Of a stretch of 64,000 nucleotides of DNA, positions 63,001 to 64,000 are shown piece by piece. Source of the DNA: Microlunatus lacustris (GTDB lineage: Bacteria; Actinomycetota; Actinomycetes; Propionibacteriales; Propionibacteriaceae); NCBI GenBank assembly GCA_039527025.1, contig BAAAJN010000006.1, positions 186,001 through 250,000 on the forward strand. Reading direction: 5' to 3'. The notes beneath the pieces are model-generated. The model was given only the letters and a program-made list of their open reading frames with translations, searched no databases and was not told the origin of the DNA. Position 1 is the first letter of the stretch. Every line of letters begins with the position of its first letter. Made by a program: the position numbers and the translations under genes.

Positions 63001-63900
63001 TCAGATGATCGGCGGGTGCCCGGCCAGCAGCATCCGGCCGACGGTGCCCCAGCTCATCGGCCGCCGCCGGCCACCGGGCTGGGTCAGCCCCAGCCAGTAG
63101 CCGCGCAGCGTCTCGGCCAGCGCCACCCGCGAGCGCAGTCGCGAACCGCCCACCAGCACCCACGACAGCACGTAGAGCACCCCCACCGGCAGCGGCAGGT
63201 TGCGGCGGGCCAGCCAGACGCGGTTGCGGGCCTGGAAGCGGTAGAATTCGGCGTGCCGGGTGGGTTGGATCGCCGGGTGGTGCACCTCGATCTCGCCGTC
63301 GTAGCGGACGTGGAAGCCCCCGTCCCAGACCCGCCAGGCCAGCTCGATCCCCTCGTGGGCGTACCAGAAGCGCTCCGGCCAGCCGTTGGCGTAGTCGAAG
63401 GCCTCGCGGCGGATGGCGACCGCCCCCTCCCACACCGACATCGCCGGGCTGCTCCGCCCCGGGTCCCCCACGCGGAGCCGCGGGGTCCAGCGGCGCGGTG
63501 CGGGCCGGCCCTCGGGGTCCACGACCCGCGGCTGGATGAGACCGAGCTCCGGGTCGTCGCCGAACTGCCGGGCCATCGTGGCCAGCACCTGGTCGTGCGG
63601 CAGCCGCGCGTCGTCGTCGAGGAAGAACAGCAGGTCGCCCTCCACCAGCGGCACCCCGGCGTTCCGACCGGCGGGGATGCCCAGGTTCTCCGGCAACCGG
63701 TGGGCCCGGACGCCGGCGGGCAACCCCACGGGCTGCCAGCCGTTGCCGACCACCACCACGTCGAGCTCGACGCCGGTCTGGCCGAGCAGCGAGGTGAGGG
63801 CCCGGTCGAGGTCGTCGGGCCGGTTGCCCATGGTCAGCACGACGGCGCCCAAGCGGGGGACCTCCGCCGCCGGGCCGGCGGTCGGGCTCGGCGCGCTCAC
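63001..63900 (-). CDS. Glycosyltransferase family 2
   Basis: The 299-residue GT-A enzyme shows GAVVLTMGNRPDDLDRAL, NLGIPAGRNAGVPLVEGD and the metal site LFFLDDDARLP (residue ~96). It lacks a long membrane region. The NLG..GRN pattern is shared with rhamnosyl- and galactofuranosyltransferases of wall or surface polysaccharides; donor and acceptor are unknown. The GTG at 63900 overlaps the stop of the upstream membrane protein gene, suggesting a polysaccharide operon continuing past the edge. Confidence 0.9.
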   Translation of the reverse strand: MSAPSPTAGPAAEVPRLGAVVLTMGNRPDDLDRALTSLLGQTGVELDVVVVGNGWQPVGLPAGVRAHRLPENLGIPAGRNAGVPLVEGDLLFFLDDDARLPHDQVLATMARQFGDDPELGLIQPRVVDPEGRPAPRRWTPRLRVGDPGRSSPAMSVWEGAVAIRREAFDYANGWPERFWYAHEGIELAWRVWDGGFHVRYDGEIEVHHPAIQPTRHAEFYRFQARNRVWLARRNLPLPVGVLYVLSWVLVGGSRLRSRVALAETLRGYWLGLTQPGGRRRPMSWGTVGRMLLAGHPPII

Positions 63901-64000
63901 CGCAGCCGCGCGGACGCCAGCACGGCGGCGAGGTGGCCGATGACGGTGACCACGGCGGCGACCACGAGCCCGGCGAGCAGGACGCGGGTGGCGGCGCCGT
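63897..64000 (-). CDS. Membrane protein, C-terminal end only
   Basis: Only the last 34 codons are present: a hydrophobic helix (VLLAGLVVAAVVTVIGHLAA) and the tail VLASARLR. The stop overlaps the GT2 start (GTGA). By context it may be a polysaccharide flippase or exporter subunit; too little is present to say. Confidence 0.6.
   Translation of the reverse strand, partial: GAATRVLLAGLVVAAVVTVIGHLAAVLASARLR

Overview
The window is about 64 kb of very GC-rich DNA with short gaps, many GTG starts and many GTGA/ATGA gene overlaps. Together with a 14-gene nuo operon, menaquinone genes, a SigK/RskA pair and a TetR-controlled monooxygenase, this points to a high-GC actinobacterium. Geodermatophilaceae (Blastococcus, Modestobacter or Geodermatophilus) is my best guess from gene order and protein style, but I cannot confirm it. 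It reads as core chromosome: I see no insertion sequence, prophage or CRISPR array. The disturbances are short dispersed REP-like repeats, several of them inside genes.

Layout. 1-350: a tRNA cluster (edge tRNA, Thr, Tyr) on the minus strand. 534-5116: YajQ protein, an FMN hydroxy-acid dehydrogenase with a cytochrome P450, and a GH20 hexosaminidase. 5132-8201: a TPP riboswitch and the thiamine salvage operon tenA-thiM-thiE-thiD. 8275-9568: an orphan NuoB/NuoC/NuoI-like trio facing away from korAB (2-oxoglutarate:ferredoxin oxidoreductase, 9807-12829). 13048-17780: an ABC-F protein, an ArgE-like M20 hydrolase with an MHS transporter, and a small acidic protein. 17787-21627: a four-gene catabolic operon (NCS1 permease, isochorismatase-like hydrolase, SDR, Ldh2-type dehydrogenase). 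21711-27665: RarD, two small unknown proteins, a TetR/monooxygenase pair with a palindromic operator, an M13 peptidase and a decayed kinase-like gene carrying a tandem repeat.

27649-61814 is a respiratory block. It holds a polyprenyl diphosphate synthase, nuoN to nuoA (one minus-strand operon with a Rex-like operator before nuoA), a MenJ-like reductase, menF with mobA, a sulfite-oxidase-type molybdoenzyme, an ABC exporter pair, sigK-rskA, menG, a Cas4-like RecB nuclease, menC-menD, and menE-menA. Ring synthesis (MenF, MenD, MenC, MenE), prenylation (MenA), methylation (MenG), side-chain synthesis and probable side-chain reduction of menaquinone therefore sit beside the complex I that uses it. 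MenB, MenH and MenI are not in the window. The right end holds a Cds1-type PLP enzyme, a GT2 glycosyltransferase and a membrane protein cut by the edge.

A recurring feature is a TAnnnT -10 hexamer placed 6 or 7 nt before a start codon, consistent with leaderless transcription; it decides the start of several genes. The observations most worth following up are the orphan NuoBCI trio beside korAB, the Rex-like site, the NCS1 catabolic operon and the repeats within coding sequence.
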